In this document: piece by piece, positions 23,560-32,605 of the stretch
Layout: the number at the start of each line of letters is the position of its first letter
Position numbering within the stretch: position 1 is the first letter of the stretch
Source: Bacillota bacterium
GTDB taxonomy: Bacteria; Bacillota; Sulfobacillia; Symbiobacteriales; ZC4RG38
Direction: 5' to 3'
Length of the DNA stretch: 32,666 bases
Assembly: GCA_021890795.1 (NCBI GenBank)
Contig: JAKKUO010000024.1
Location: 1-32,666, forward strand
Translations under genes and position numbers: made by a program
Notes under the pieces: generated by a model
The model's input: only the letters and a program-made list of their open reading frames with translations
Databases searched by the model: none
Told to the model about the DNA's origin: nothing

Positions 23560-26235
23560 TTACCTGTCCGCCATCTCCCGGACCTGGCTCCGCTGCCGGA
23601 CGGCGGCCTGGGCAGCGGCCAGCCGGGCCACAGGCACCCGGAACGGGGAACAGGAGACGTAGTCCAGCCCGACCCGGTGGAAGAAGTCGATGGACTGGGG
23701 GTCGCCCCCGTGCTCGCCGCAGATGCCGAGCTTCAGGTCCGGGCGGACGCTGCGACCCAGCCGCACCGCCATCTCCACCAGCTTGCCGACCCCGGCCTGG
23801 TCGATGCTGACAAAGGGGTTCTCCGGCAAGATCTTCTGCTGGACGTACTGGGCCAGGAACTTCCCCTCGGCGTCGTCCCGGCTGAACCCGAAGGTGGTCT
23901 GGGTGAGGTCGTTGGTGCCGAAGGAGAAGAAGGCGGCTTCCTGGGCGATCTCGTCGGCAGTGAGGGCAGCCCGGGGCACCTCGATCATGGTGCCGACGGA
24001 GTAGGGGACCTCCACGCCGGCCGCCGCAAAGACAGCCTGTGCGGTCCGGTCCACCAGCTCCCGGAGCTTCCGGAGCTCGTTCACGTGGCCGATGAGGGGG
24101 AGCATGATCTCCGGCCGGACCTCCACCCCTTCCCGGGCAAGCTGCACCGCCGCCTCGAAGATGGCCCGGACCTGCATCTCGTAGATCTCGGGGTAGAGGA
24201 CCCCCAGCCGGCACCCCCGGAACCCGAGCATCGGGTTGGCTTCGGCCAAGCCCCGGACCTTGCGGAGGAGCCGCTCCTTCTCCGCCAGGGCAGCGGGAGC
24301 CCCGCCGGTGGCCCGAAGCACCGCCACCTCCACCGCCAGGGCCTCCGCCGAGGGCAGGAACTCGTGGAGGGGCGGGTCCAGGAGCCGGATGGTGACCGGC
24401 AGGCCGGCCATCGCCTTGAGGATGCCGTAGAAGTCTTCCCGCTGCATGGGCAGGAGCTTTTCCAGGGCGGCCTTCCGCTCCTCGGGGGTCTCGGCCAGGA
24501 CCATCTCCATCACCACCGGCATCCGCTCCGGGTGGTAGCCGCCCTGGCCGAACATGTGCTCCGTCCGGCAGAGGCCGATGCCCTCGGCGCCCAGCTCCCG
24601 GGCCTTGGCAGCGTCCGCCGGGGTGTCGGCGTTGGCCCGCACCCGGAGGGTCCGGACCTCGTCCGCCCAGGCCAGGAGCTGCCGGAACTCCGGCGAGAGC
24701 TCGGGGTCGACCAGGGGCACCTCGCCGTAAATCACCTGGCCGGTGGAGCCGTCGACGGAGATCACCTCGCCCTTCTTCACCGTCCGATCGCCCACGGTGA
24801 AGCTCTGCCCGTCCGGGGCAATGCGGATCGCCTCACAGCCCACCACCGCGGGCTTGCCCATCCCCCGGGCGACGATGGCCGCGTGGCTGGTCATGCCGCC
24901 CCGGCAGGTGACGATGGCCTCGGCCACCACCATGCCGTGGATGTCATCGGGGGTGGTCTCGGGCCGGACCAGGATCACCCGGTGGCCTTCCTTCGCCAGC
25001 TTCTCCGCCTCGTCGGCATCGAAGACCGCGATCCCCACCGCTGCCCCGGGGGAGGCCGGCAGCCCGGTGGCCAGGACGTCCAGCCGGGCCTTCGGGTCGA
25101 CGGAGCGGTAGAGGATCTTCTCCACCTGGGCCGGGTCCACCCGCAGGAGGGCCTCTTCCCGGGTCAGGAGCCCCTCCGCCACCATGTCCACCGCGATCTT
25201 GATCGCCGCCTGGGCGGTGCGCTTCCCGGAGCGGCACTGGAGCATGTAGAGCTTTCCTTTTTCAATGGTAAATTCGATATCCTGCATGTCCCGGTAGTGC
25301 CGCTCCAGAAGCTCGCAGACCCGGAGAAGCTGTTCGTAGGCCTCGGGCAGCTCCTCCCGGAGCACCCGGATCGGGTGGGGCGTCCGGATCCCGGCGACCA
25401 CATCCTCCCCCTGGGCGTTGAGGAGGTACTCGCCGTACAGCTCCTTGGCGCCGGTGTTGGGGTTCCGGGTGAAGACGACCCCGGTCCCGGAGTCCATGCC
25501 CATGTTGCCGAAGACCATCGCCTGGACGTTGACCGCGGTGCCGAGGTCGTCCGGGATCCGGTTCACCCGCCGGTAGACCACGGCCCGGGGGTTGTTCCAG
25601 GACTCAAAGACCGCCCGGATGGCCAGGGTGAGCTGCTCCCGGGGGTCCTGGGGGAACTCCCGGCCGGTCTCCTGCCGCACCAGCTCCCGGTACCGGGCCA
25701 CCACCCGCCGGAGATGCTCCGGCGGCAGCTGGTAGTCCTCCTGCACCCCGGCGGCCTGTTTCTCGGCCAGGAAGATCTCGTCGAACCGGTGGTGGGGAAT
25801 GCCCATGACCACGTTGCCGAACATCTGGATGAACCGCCGGTACGAGTCCCAGGCGAACCGGGGATCCGCAGCGGCCGCCAGGGCCTCGACAGTGGCGTCG
25901 CTCAGGCCCAGGTTGAGGATGGTGTCCATCATCCCCGGCATGGAAAAGGGGGCGCCGGATCGGACCGAGACCAGAAGCGGCGGCTCGCCGCCAAAGCGCT
26001 TCCCCGTCCGGGCCTCCAGGGCCGCCAGGTGCTCCTCCACCTGGTCCATCAGCCCCGGGGGGAAGACCTTCCCCCCGGCCAGGTACTCCCGGCACGCCTC
26101 CGTGGTGATGGTGAACCCCGGGGGCACGGGCAGGCCGATGTTGGTCATCTCCGCCAGGTTGGCGCCCTTGCCCCCCAAAAGGTCCCGCATCGCCGCGTTC
26201 CCTTCGTGGAAGGCGTAGACGTACTTCTTAGTCAC
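23560..26235 (-). CDS. ppdK: pyruvate, phosphate dikinase
   Basis: This 891-residue enzyme interconverts pyruvate, ATP and phosphate with phosphoenolpyruvate, AMP and pyrophosphate. An N-terminal ATP-grasp domain ([21 protein letters not shown]) is followed by the swivelling phospho-histidine domain ([19 protein letters not shown], His near residue 450), and the TIM-barrel PEP domain with [19 protein letters not shown] and the catalytic Cys in LGICGEHGG near 836. The length is typical of the bacterial enzyme. It starts at GTG 26233-26235, eight bases inside the regulator gene, so the two are coupled. The control threonine preceding the histidine (GGMTSH) is present and is the target of the upstream regulator. 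Confidence 0.97.
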   Translation of the reverse strand: MTKKYVYAFHEGNAAMRDLLGGKGANLAEMTNIGLPVPPGFTITTEACREYLAGGKVFPPGLMDQVEEHLAALEARTGKRFGGEPPLLVSVRSGAPFSMPGMMDTILNLGLSDATVEALAAAADPRFAWDSYRRFIQMFGNVVMGIPHHRFDEIFLAEKQAAGVQEDYQLPPEHLRRVVARYRELVRQETGREFPQDPREQLTLAIRAVFESWNNPRAVVYRRVNRIPDDLGTAVNVQAMVFGNMGMDSGTGVVFTRNPNTGAKELYGEYLLNAQGEDVVAGIRTPHPIRVLREELPEAYEQLLRVCELLERHYRDMQDIEFTIEKGKLYMLQCRSGKRTAQAAIKIAVDMVAEGLLTREEALLRVDPAQVEKILYRSVDPKARLDVLATGLPASPGAAVGIAVFDADEAEKLAKEGHRVILVRPETTPDDIHGMVVAEAIVTCRGGMTSHAAIVARGMGKPAVVGCEAIRIAPDGQSFTVGDRTVKKGEVISVDGSTGQVIYGEVPLVDPELSPEFRQLLAWADEVRTLRVRANADTPADAAKARELGAEGIGLCRTEHMFGQGGYHPERMPVVMEMVLAETPEERKAALEKLLPMQREDFYGILKAMAGLPVTIRLLDPPLHEFLPSAEALAVEVAVLRATGGAPAALAEKERLLRKVRGLAEANPMLGFRGCRLGVLYPEIYEMQVRAIFEAAVQLAREGVEVRPEIMLPLIGHVNELRKLRELVDRTAQAVFAAAGVEVPYSVGTMIEVPRAALTADEIAQEAAFFSFGTNDLTQTTFGFSRDDAEGKFLAQYVQQKILPENPFVSIDQAGVGKLVEMAVRLGRSVRPDLKLGICGEHGGDPQSIDFFHRVGLDYVSCSPFRVPVARLAAAQAAVRQRSQVREMADR

Positions 26236-27052
26236 CGACGGTGCCCCCTCTGGCTTTGATGATCTCCAGCACCCGGAGCGCGGTCTCCTCGACGGCCTTG
26301 TTGGTCACGTCGATGACCGGGCAGCCGAGCTTGCGGTAGACGCTCTCCGCGTACTCCAGCTCCTTCAGGATGCGCTCGAGGTTGGCGTAGCTGGCATCGG
26401 CCCGGAGACCGATGGCCCGGAGCCGCTCCTCCCGGATCGAGAGCAGCTTGTGGGGATCGACCCAGAGCCCCACCACCTTGTCCGCCACCTTGTAGACCTC
26501 CGGCGGCAGGGGGATCTCCGGAACCAGCGGGATGTTTGCAACCTTGACCTTCCGGTGAGCGAGATACATGCTCACCGGGGTCTTGGAGCTCCGGGAGACC
26601 CCGAGGATCACCACGTCGGCCTTGAGGCACCCCCGGGGGTCCTTGCCGTCGTCGTATTTGACTGCAAACTCCACCGCCTCGACCCGCTGGAAGTAATCCT
26701 CGTCCAGCCGGTGGATCAGGCCCGGCTGCAGCCGGGGCGGCTTCTGCAGCACTTTCTGGAGGCCCGCAAGCATCGGCCCCATGATGTCCACCGCCACGAT
26801 GCCCCTGGCCTCGGCCTGGCGCCGGAGTTCCTCCCGCATCTCCGGCAGGATCAGGGTGTAGACGATCAGGGTCGGCTGCCGCTGGGCCTGCTCCACGATC
26901 TCGGCGATCTCCCGGAGGCTGTCCACCATGGGAAACCGCCGGATCTCCACCTGGCCGCCGTCAAACTGGGAGATGGCCGCCCGGGCCACCAGCTCCGCCG
27001 TTTCGCCGACTGAGTCCGAGACCACGAAGACCACAGGGCGATGGGATTCCAA
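26228..27052 (-). CDS. pyruvate, phosphate dikinase regulatory protein (kinase/phosphotransferase, DUF299 family)
   Basis: This 274-residue bifunctional enzyme inactivates dikinase by ADP-dependent phosphorylation of the threonine next to its catalytic histidine, and reactivates it by phosphate-dependent dephosphorylation. The N-terminal [20 protein letters not shown] and the P-loop-like [17 protein letters not shown] in the middle are family signatures, as is [14 protein letters not shown] near the end. TTG 27052 has AGGAGG seven bases upstream. The open frame to 27124 is not family-like. The ppdK start overlaps its stop by eight bases, making an operon of regulator and target. Confidence 0.95.
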   Translation of the reverse strand: MESHRPVVFVVSDSVGETAELVARAAISQFDGGQVEIRRFPMVDSLREIAEIVEQAQRQPTLIVYTLILPEMREELRRQAEARGIVAVDIMGPMLAGLQKVLQKPPRLQPGLIHRLDEDYFQRVEAVEFAVKYDDGKDPRGCLKADVVILGVSRSSKTPVSMYLAHRKVKVANIPLVPEIPLPPEVYKVADKVVGLWVDPHKLLSIREERLRAIGLRADASYANLERILKELEYAESVYRKLGCPVIDVTNKAVEETALRVLEIIKARGGTVGD

Positions 27053-27246
27053 GTCGTCTCCTCCTTGTCGTGCACCCGCCTCGTCCCTGGCCCGCGGCGC
27101 CCACCCGGGCACCGGCCCTGACACCAGCCGCGGCGCCTTTTCCGCTCACAGTCTATACTCGTTCCGCCCTTGCCCTTCCTGCCCCGGAGGCGGCTCCGGG
27201 GTGCTACTCTTCAAATGAATCTTTCTATGGGTCTTGAAGGTTCGGT

Positions 27247-27271
27247 CTATCGCCAGCCGAACTGGCAATAG
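27247..27271. promoter_or_regulatory. 10-bp inverted repeat, candidate operator of the TRAP operon
   Basis: CTATCGCCAG (27247-27256) and CTGGCAATAG (27262-27271) form an inverted repeat with one mismatch and a five-base spacer. It sits 89 bp before the TRAP binding-protein gene. A shorter repeat (CTTCAA...TTGAAG) surrounds the stretch just before it. The rest of the gap 27125-27359 holds no recognised RNA or gene. Confidence 0.5.
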
Positions 27272-27359
27272 AACACATTGCTGGGCGGTGGGCGACAGGA
27301 TTCGTTCAACTTGAGCAGAAATACGCTACTAAGCAAATCGGATCAACGGAGGGAATCGT

Positions 27360-28400
27360 ATGGCCAATCCCGCCCGCGCCTGGCTGACACCGGTGGTGGC
27401 CCTGGCACTCCTCGTCTCCGGCTGCAGCAGCGGCTCGGGCAGCCCCTCCCAGCCCGCCGGCAGCCTGGGCCCCGGCGAGGCTGTGTCGCCGGGCTCGAGC
27501 GCCCGCGCCCCGTCGCAGCGGATCTCCATCGCCACCGGCGGCACCAGCGGCGTCTACTACATTTACGGCGGCGGCCTCGCCCAGGTCCTCAGCAAGCACG
27601 TGCCCGATGTGGAGGCCACCGCCGAGGTGACCGCCGCCTCGGTGGAAAACCTGAACTTCATCCACCAAAAGTCGGCGGACATCGCCTTCACCCTGGCGGA
27701 CACCGCCTACGACGCGGTCCGGGGCGAAGGGGCCTTCAAGGAGCCCCTCCCCCTCCGGGCCCTGGCGGTCCTCTACACCAACATCACCCACATCGTGACG
27801 CTGGCCGACAGCGGCATCGAGACGGTGGCCGACCTCAAGGGGAAGCGGGTCTCCACCGGCGCACCCAACAGCGGCACCGACGTGATCGCCGAGCGGATTC
27901 TCCAGGTAAGCGGCATCGACCCGAACAAGGACATCACCCGGGAGCGGCTGAGCGTCAAGGAGTCGGCTGAGGCCCTCCAGGACCGGAAGATCGACGCCTT
28001 CTTCTGGTCCGGCGGGCTCCCCACCGCCGGGGTCGAAGAGCTGGCCGCCACCCCGGGGATCCGGATCCGGCTCATCTCCCACGGCGACCTGGTCCCCACC
28101 CTGGTGGAGAAGTACGGCCCCCTCTACGTCACCCGGACCGTCCCCGCCGGGACCTACCTGAACACCCCCGAGGCGACGGTCTCCGCGGTGCCCAACCTGC
28201 TGGTGGTCCACCAGGAGATGCCTGAGGACCTGGCCTACGCGATCACCAAGGCCCTCTTCGAGCACAAGGATGAGCTGGTCGCGGTCCACCCCGCCGCCCA
28301 GGAACTGGACCCGAAGGAGGCCGCGGTGGGTGCCCCGATGGAGTACCACCCCGGTGCGATCCGGTACTACAAGGAGGTCGGCGCCTGGCCCGGCGACTGA
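27360..28400 (+). CDS. TAXI family TRAP transporter solute-binding lipoprotein
   Basis: This 346-residue secreted lipoprotein has the signal VVALALLVSGCSS, with the lipobox Cys near residue 22, and then a Ser/Gly/Pro linker. The binding domain shows the TAXI family start ISIATGGTSGVYYIYGGGLA and the ENLNFIHQKSADIAFTLADT block. It captures a substrate outside the membrane, probably a carboxylate or amino acid, and delivers it to the fused permease. ATG 27360 has GGAGGG six bases upstream. It is the first gene of a three-gene operon with a DUF1850 protein and the permease. Confidence 0.95.
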   Translation: MANPARAWLTPVVALALLVSGCSSGSGSPSQPAGSLGPGEAVSPGSSARAPSQRISIATGGTSGVYYIYGGGLAQVLSKHVPDVEATAEVTAASVENLNFIHQKSADIAFTLADTAYDAVRGEGAFKEPLPLRALAVLYTNITHIVTLADSGIETVADLKGKRVSTGAPNSGTDVIAERILQVSGIDPNKDITRERLSVKESAEALQDRKIDAFFWSGGLPTAGVEELAATPGIRIRLISHGDLVPTLVEKYGPLYVTRTVPAGTYLNTPEATVSAVPNLLVVHQEMPEDLAYAITKALFEHKDELVAVHPAAQELDPKEAAVGAPMEYHPGAIRYYKEVGAWPGD

Positions 28401-28923
28401 CGGGCACGGGCCGGGTGGGGCCGGCGGCCGGCTCACCGCCCTCCTGCTCCTGGCCGGAGCCCTCTGCCTCCCGGTCCCCGTGCTGGAGATCCGGGGGGAG
28501 GGCGGCCAGGTGCTGCTGGAGCAGCCGGCGCCTCCCGGCTACCGGTTTGAACTGCGGTACGTCCACTCCGCCTTCCGGATCCCGGTCCGGGAGATCTTCA
28601 CCGTGGACGGGGCGGGGCGGCTCGTCCTCCGGGAGATCCGCAGCACCCGGGCGGACATCGTGGACTACTACCACATCCCGGGGGCCCGGGTGGTGGACCG
28701 GCCCGGGGACGTCCGGATCGTGGGTCTCGCCCTCCCCCACCGGCGGCTCCTGGTCCGGGCGGGGCCGATCGGCAACCGGACCTTCCACGACGGCCGCTGC
28801 GAACTGCCCCTCGCCGAGCTGGCCGGGGCCGGCGGCCGGCTCACCCTGGCCGTCGCCTACCGCCCCTGGCTGCCGATTCTGCTCCACAGGAGGGGAATCC
28901 CTTGTCCGAAGCCGACCATCTGA
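28330..28923 (+). CDS. DUF1850 protein of the TRAP-TAXI operon
   Basis: The protein is up to 197 residues. A hydrophobic signal or membrane segment (LTALLLLAGALCLPVPVL) is followed by the DUF1850 domain with YVHSAFRIPVREIF, RSTRADIVDYYHIPGA and the ending YRPWLPILL. DUF1850 proteins are nearly always between the TAXI binding protein and the fused permease, as here. The start is uncertain: GTG 28330 has AAGGAGG nine bases upstream, and GTG 28354 is an alternative. Both lie inside the binding-protein gene, so the genes overlap by 50-70 bp, and the last 22 bp overlap the permease. Its role is unknown but probably accessory to transport. Confidence 0.82.
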   Translation: MPRWSTTPVRSGTTRRSAPGPATDGHGPGGAGGRLTALLLLAGALCLPVPVLEIRGEGGQVLLEQPAPPGYRFELRYVHSAFRIPVREIFTVDGAGRLVLREIRSTRADIVDYYHIPGARVVDRPGDVRIVGLALPHRRLLVRAGPIGNRTFHDGRCELPLAELAGAGGRLTLAVAYRPWLPILLHRRGIPCPKPTI

Positions 28924-30857
28924 AGCCCGCCCAGCCGCTCCTCGCCGAGGAGAAGGTGCAAGAGATCATCGAGGAATACGAGGGAGCGACCCGGCCGCTC
29001 AGCGGCGGGTGGAAGCGGCTGGTGACCCTGCTGGCCCTGGCCCTCAGCCTCTGGGGGCTCTACGGGGCCGTGGGCACTGTGGTGGCCCAGAAGCTCCGGG
29101 TGGTCCACCTGGGGCTGGTGCTGGTCCTGGCCTTCCTCCTCTACCCCCCGCACCCCCGCTGGAAGCGGCTGACCCTCCTGGACGTCCTCCTCGCCCTCCT
29201 CGGCGCCGCCGCAGCGGGGTACGTGATCTGGGACTTCGAGGGGTTTATCTACCGCTCCAGCAACCCCACGAACCTGGACCTCTTCTTCGGCATCGTCACC
29301 ATCCTCCTGGTGCTGGAGGCCGGCCGCCGGACCGCCGGGTGGATCCTCCCCGCCCTGGCGGCCCTGGCCCTGGCCTACGCCTACTGGGGCAACCACCTGC
29401 CTGCTCCCTGGACCCACCGGGGCTACCCCCTGGAGCGGATCGTGGGGCTCCAGTACATGACCCTGGAGGGGATCTTCGGAACGCCCCTGGCGGTCTCGGC
29501 CACGTTTATCATTCTCTTCACCCTCTACGGGGCCATCCTGGACCAGTCCGGGGCCGGCAAGTTCTTCGTCGACTTCTCCTTCGCGGCCATGGGCCGCCGC
29601 CGGTCCGGCGCGGGCCGGACCGTCACCCTGGCCTCCTTCCTCCTGGGGGGACCCTCCGGCAGCGGCGTGGCCACCACCGTCACCCTGGGTGCCGTCTCCT
29701 ACCCGATGCTCCGCCGGGCGGGCTACAGCCCCGAGCAGGCCGGGGCCATCCTCTCCGCCGGCGGCATCGGCGCCGTCCTCTCGCCCCCGGTGATGGGCGC
29801 CGCCTCCTTTCTCATCGCGGAGCTGACCCGGGTCTCCTATCTGGAAGTGATCCGGTGGGCCCTGGTGCCCACCCTGCTCTACTACGTCTCCATCCTCCTC
29901 ATGATCGAACTCGACGCGGTGAAGCTGGGGACCCGGGAGGTGCCGATTCAAACCGAACCGGCGGGGGTGCTGGCCCGCCGGTACTGGTTCCACTTCATCA
30001 GCCTCTTCGCGATCGTCGTCTTCCTGGCCCTGGGGTATACCGCCCAGTACGCGGTGGTCTGGTGCATGGCCATCGCGGTGCTGGTCAGCTACCTGCGCCG
30101 GGAGACCGCGGTCACCCCCGCCCGGCTCCTCCGGGCCCTGGAGCAGGGGGCCCTCGCGGTGGTCTCCATCGCCACCACTGCGGCCACCGCGGGGATCCTG
30201 GTGGGGGTGGTGAACCTCACCGGCCTGGGGCTGAAGTTCTCCAGCATCGTTATCGACCTGGCCGGCGGGAACCTCTTCCTCACCCTCCTGTACACCGCAG
30301 CGGTGCTGCTGGTCCTGGGTCTGGCCCTGCCCATCACCGCCTCCTACATCGTTGCCGCGGTCATCACCGCCCCGGCCCTGATCCAGCTCGGGGTGCCGGA
30401 GCCGGCCGCGCACATGTTCATCTTCTACTACGCGCTCCTCTCGGAGGTCTCCCCGCCCACGGCCCTCTCCTGCATGGCCGCGAGCGCCATCACCGGCGGC
30501 AACCCCTACCGGACCATGTGGATCACGTGGAAGTACGCCCTGCCCGCGTTCATCGTCCCCTTCATGTTCGCCGCGCCGGGGGGCACCCGTCTCCTTCTCC
30601 TCGGCCCCTGGCAGCAGGTGCTCCTGGCGACGGTGACCAGCCTGGTGGGAATCACCGCCCTGGTGACCGGGGTGGGGGGCTGGCTCCTGGGCCGGGCCAC
30701 CTGGCCCCAGCGGGGGCTCCTGGTCCTGGCGGGGCTCCTCCTCATCGCCCCGGCCCCCCTGGGGGACGCCGCAGGCCTCGGCCTCTTCGCCCTGGTGCTC
30801 CTCTGGCAGTACCTCGCCCGCCAGGGCCGGACACCGGACGTACAGGCGGCGGGGTGA
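28902..30857 (+). CDS. TRAP transporter fused permease (small and large membrane subunits)
   Basis: This is a 651-residue membrane protein in which the small DctQ-like and large DctM-like subunits are joined. About 16 or more hydrophobic segments are visible. The family block GGPSGSGVATTVTLGAVSYPMLRRAGYSPEQAGAI (about residues 250-284) and the later SPPTALSCMAASAITGGNPY are typical of the TAXI-linked 4TM/12TM type. It drives substrate uptake with an ion gradient. TTG 28902 has AGGAGG about eight bases upstream. It overlaps the DUF1850 gene by 22 bp. A strong hairpin follows at 30908. Confidence 0.95.
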   Translation: MSEADHLKPAQPLLAEEKVQEIIEEYEGATRPLSGGWKRLVTLLALALSLWGLYGAVGTVVAQKLRVVHLGLVLVLAFLLYPPHPRWKRLTLLDVLLALLGAAAAGYVIWDFEGFIYRSSNPTNLDLFFGIVTILLVLEAGRRTAGWILPALAALALAYAYWGNHLPAPWTHRGYPLERIVGLQYMTLEGIFGTPLAVSATFIILFTLYGAILDQSGAGKFFVDFSFAAMGRRRSGAGRTVTLASFLLGGPSGSGVATTVTLGAVSYPMLRRAGYSPEQAGAILSAGGIGAVLSPPVMGAASFLIAELTRVSYLEVIRWALVPTLLYYVSILLMIELDAVKLGTREVPIQTEPAGVLARRYWFHFISLFAIVVFLALGYTAQYAVVWCMAIAVLVSYLRRETAVTPARLLRALEQGALAVVSIATTAATAGILVGVVNLTGLGLKFSSIVIDLAGGNLFLTLLYTAAVLLVLGLALPITASYIVAAVITAPALIQLGVPEPAAHMFIFYYALLSEVSPPTALSCMAASAITGGNPYRTMWITWKYALPAFIVPFMFAAPGGTRLLLLGPWQQVLLATVTSLVGITALVTGVGGWLLGRATWPQRGLLVLAGLLLIAPAPLGDAAGLGLFALVLLWQYLARQGRTPDVQAAG

Positions 30858-30907
30858 GGGGCCACGGCCGAATTCCCCGTGCTCTGGCCGTGCCGCCGGT
30901 CAGCACC

Positions 30908-30938
30908 ACCGGCCCCGGGGTGACACCCCGGGGCCGGT
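30908..30938. terminator. bidirectional hairpin between convergent operons
   Basis: A 14-bp perfect stem (30908-30921 with 30925-30938) and three-base loop lie 50 bp after the TRAP permease and 5 bp after the convergent zinc-ribbon gene stop. No U-run follows on either strand, but it is the only strong stem in the gap. Confidence 0.65.
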
Positions 30939-30942
30939 TGCC

Positions 30943-31767
30943 TCAGTCCCCGGTGAGGGGCGTGCCGCAGGCCCGGCAGTAGTTCCACGTGTGGGCCACC
31001 GGCTGCCGGCACCCCGGGCAGGCCGGCCTGAGGGCGTGGCCGCAGAAGGGGCAGAAGGCGCCGCCGGGGTCGAGCACCTCGCCGCAGCCCGGGCAGGGCT
31101 CCGGCACCGGCCGGACGATGAGGTAGGTGCCCAGCCCCACCGGCCCGCTCAGCAGCCCCAGGAGCCCCCAGGCCGGCGCCGCCGGGATCCGGCGCTCCGC
31201 CGCGTCCAGGGCGATCCAGACCGCCAGGGCCACCCAGGCGAGCAGGAAGGCCGCAATGCCGAGCCGGATGGTCCAGGAGTAGAGCTTCTGGTAGATAGGC
31301 GACAGAGGCCGGTAGAGGGCCACGAGATAGTAGGTGGTCCCGTCGGGACCCTCCACGGGACGGGCATGGGCCAGGACCTCATCCGGCGGCTGCTGCACGT
31401 AATAGCTGAACCCGCTCTTGTCTTCCCTCGGGACCTCCCAGGAAGGCGGCGCGAACCGCTCCCGGGTCCCGGGGCTGTCCGCGGCCAGCACCTCCCGGAG
31501 TTCCCCGTCGGTCAGCACATACCCGAGGACGCCCCAGCGCTTCGGCAGCGCAGCCAGGGCCGCCTGTAGGTCCCCGGCCCCGCCCTGGCTCCGGAGCCGC
31601 TCCTCGACGAAGCCGTTGTAAACCGGGTGGTCCGGATGGAGCATGCGGACGAAGAGCACGTGCTCCCCGATCGCGTACCGGGTCCAGGCCCAGGTAGCCA
31701 CCGAGAGAAGCCAGGCGATCCCCGCGGCCACGGCCACCAGCCCCACCGACCGCTTCCACTTGATCAT
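30943..31767 (-). CDS. membrane protein with an outside domain and two C-terminal zinc ribbons
   Basis: The protein is 274 residues. An N-terminal membrane segment (about 9-28) and an outside region of about 130 residues are followed by two closely spaced membrane segments (about 165-190 and 197-218). The cytoplasmic end has two C-x2-C pairs of pairs (CPGC...CPFC and CPGC...CRAC), two predicted zinc ribbons. ATG 31767 has GGGGTGA eight bases upstream and lies three bases after the stop of the small gene at 31771, so it is the third gene of the sigma operon. Such a topology suits a sensor that passes a signal to the regulator, but no known sensor family is recognised. Confidence 0.75.
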   Translation of the reverse strand: MIKWKRSVGLVAVAAGIAWLLSVATWAWTRYAIGEHVLFVRMLHPDHPVYNGFVEERLRSQGGAGDLQAALAALPKRWGVLGYVLTDGELREVLAADSPGTRERFAPPSWEVPREDKSGFSYYVQQPPDEVLAHARPVEGPDGTTYYLVALYRPLSPIYQKLYSWTIRLGIAAFLLAWVALAVWIALDAAERRIPAAPAWGLLGLLSGPVGLGTYLIVRPVPEPCPGCGEVLDPGGAFCPFCGHALRPACPGCRQPVAHTWNYCRACGTPLTGD

Positions 31768-31770
31768 CGT

Positions 31771-32052
31771 CTAGCTCACCCCTTTCCGCAGTACCGGTAC
31801 CAGGGGGATCAGGAGCACCCCCGGCGCCGCCAGCCAGTAAGGCGACCCCCCGACCAGGGCGGCCACGGCCGCTACCCCCACCCCCACCGCCGCCCCGGCG
31901 GCCAGGGAAAGCCAGTCAGAGGGTCGCCGGGAGGCACGGGCCACGGGCCGTCCCAGGCGCCTGGCCACCACTGCCGCCGTGTAAGATGGGTCCGGCGGCT
32001 CCGGGATCGGGGCGCTGCGATCCAGCCGCAGGAGCTGCTCGACATCCCTCAC
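31771..32052 (-). CDS. small membrane protein, putative anti-sigma factor
   Basis: The protein is 93 residues from GTG 32052, sharing four bases (GTGA) with the sigma factor stop. The N-terminal half is soluble and acidic-basic mixed (VRDVEQLLRLDRSAP and TAAVVARRLGRP). The C-terminal half has two hydrophobic segments (about residues 50-66 and 70-86) joined by a short loop. It lacks the H-x3-C-x2-C zinc motif of ZAS anti-sigma proteins. Its position directly after an ECF sigma gene and its cytoplasm-plus-membrane layout argue for an anti-sigma role. No family is recognised, and it could be only a small membrane partner. Confidence 0.55.
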   Translation of the reverse strand: MRDVEQLLRLDRSAPIPEPPDPSYTAAVVARRLGRPVARASRRPSDWLSLAAGAAVGVGVAAVAALVGGSPYWLAAPGVLLIPLVPVLRKGVS

Positions 32053-32558
32053 CTCTTCACCACCTCTGCCGCCTCCGGGGCCAGGAGCCGCCGCAGCCGC
32101 TCCAGACCGTTGTGGATCCGGGACCGCACCGTGCCGATGGGGCAGGCCAGCACCTCGGCGATCTCCTCGTAACGGAGGTCGTGGTAGTACCGGAGGATCA
32201 GGGCTGACCGCTGCTCCAGGGGCAGGGAGAGGAGCGCCCGGCGCACCTCCCGGGCCGCGATCCCCGCCAGGGCCCGTTCCTCGGTGACCTCCGGGGCCAC
32301 CAGCGGCAGGTCTTCCAGGCCCACCGCCTCCCCCTGCCGGGCCCGGCGGCGCCACCGGTCCCGGACCAGGTTGGCGGCGATCCGGAAGAGCCAGTTCCGC
32401 ACCGGTCCCTCCGGCCGGTACCGGGCCCCGGCCCGGAGGGCCCGGACAAAGGTCTCCTGCATCAACTCCTCCGCCAGGTCCCGGTCCCCGCACATCCGGA
32501 AGAGGAAGGCAAAGAGGGAGTCCTGGTGCCGGGCGATAAACTCCGCCAGGTTCTCCAC
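32049..32558 (-). CDS. ECF-type RNA polymerase sigma factor
   Basis: The protein is 169 residues. Region 2 is visible as FIARHQDSLFAFLFRMCGDRDLAEELMQETFVRAL and RNWLFRIAANLVRDRWRRRAR. Region 4 is LPLEQRSALILRYYHDLRYEEIAEVL and CPIGTVRSRIHNGLERLRRLL, the DNA-binding helix-turn-helix. There is no region 1 or 3, as in ECF sigmas. GTG 32558 has GGGAGGTG about five to ten bases upstream. The frame is open to the window end, but the upstream part carries an ECF promoter rather than protein-like sequence. It is the first gene of a sigma, small membrane protein and zinc-ribbon operon. Confidence 0.92.
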   Translation of the reverse strand: MENLAEFIARHQDSLFAFLFRMCGDRDLAEELMQETFVRALRAGARYRPEGPVRNWLFRIAANLVRDRWRRRARQGEAVGLEDLPLVAPEVTEERALAGIAAREVRRALLSLPLEQRSALILRYYHDLRYEEIAEVLACPIGTVRSRIHNGLERLRRLLAPEAAEVVKR

Positions 32559-32580
32559 CTCCCCACCTCCCGTAAGAAAA

Positions 32581-32605
32581 AACGCCGGGGGCCGGGAAAA
32601 GTTCA
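32581..32605 (-). promoter_or_regulatory. ECF-type promoter of the sigma operon
   Basis: On the minus strand TGAAC (32601-32605) is followed after 16 bases by CGTT (32581-32584), close to the sigma-W type TGAAAC-N16-CGTA. The run of T after CGT and the 23-base distance to the GTG start suggest that the sigma factor transcribes its own gene. Confidence 0.6.

Noticed and set aside
23281-26259. Long open frame on the plus strand opposite ppdK
   Set aside because: It is antisense to an intact pyruvate phosphate dikinase, has His/Gly/Pro-rich low-complexity content, and shows no domain.
28415-30982. Long alternative frame overlapping the TRAP permease
   Set aside because: It lies in another frame of the permease, Pro/Gly/Arg-rich, with no ribosome binding site. 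The permease frame has all family motifs.
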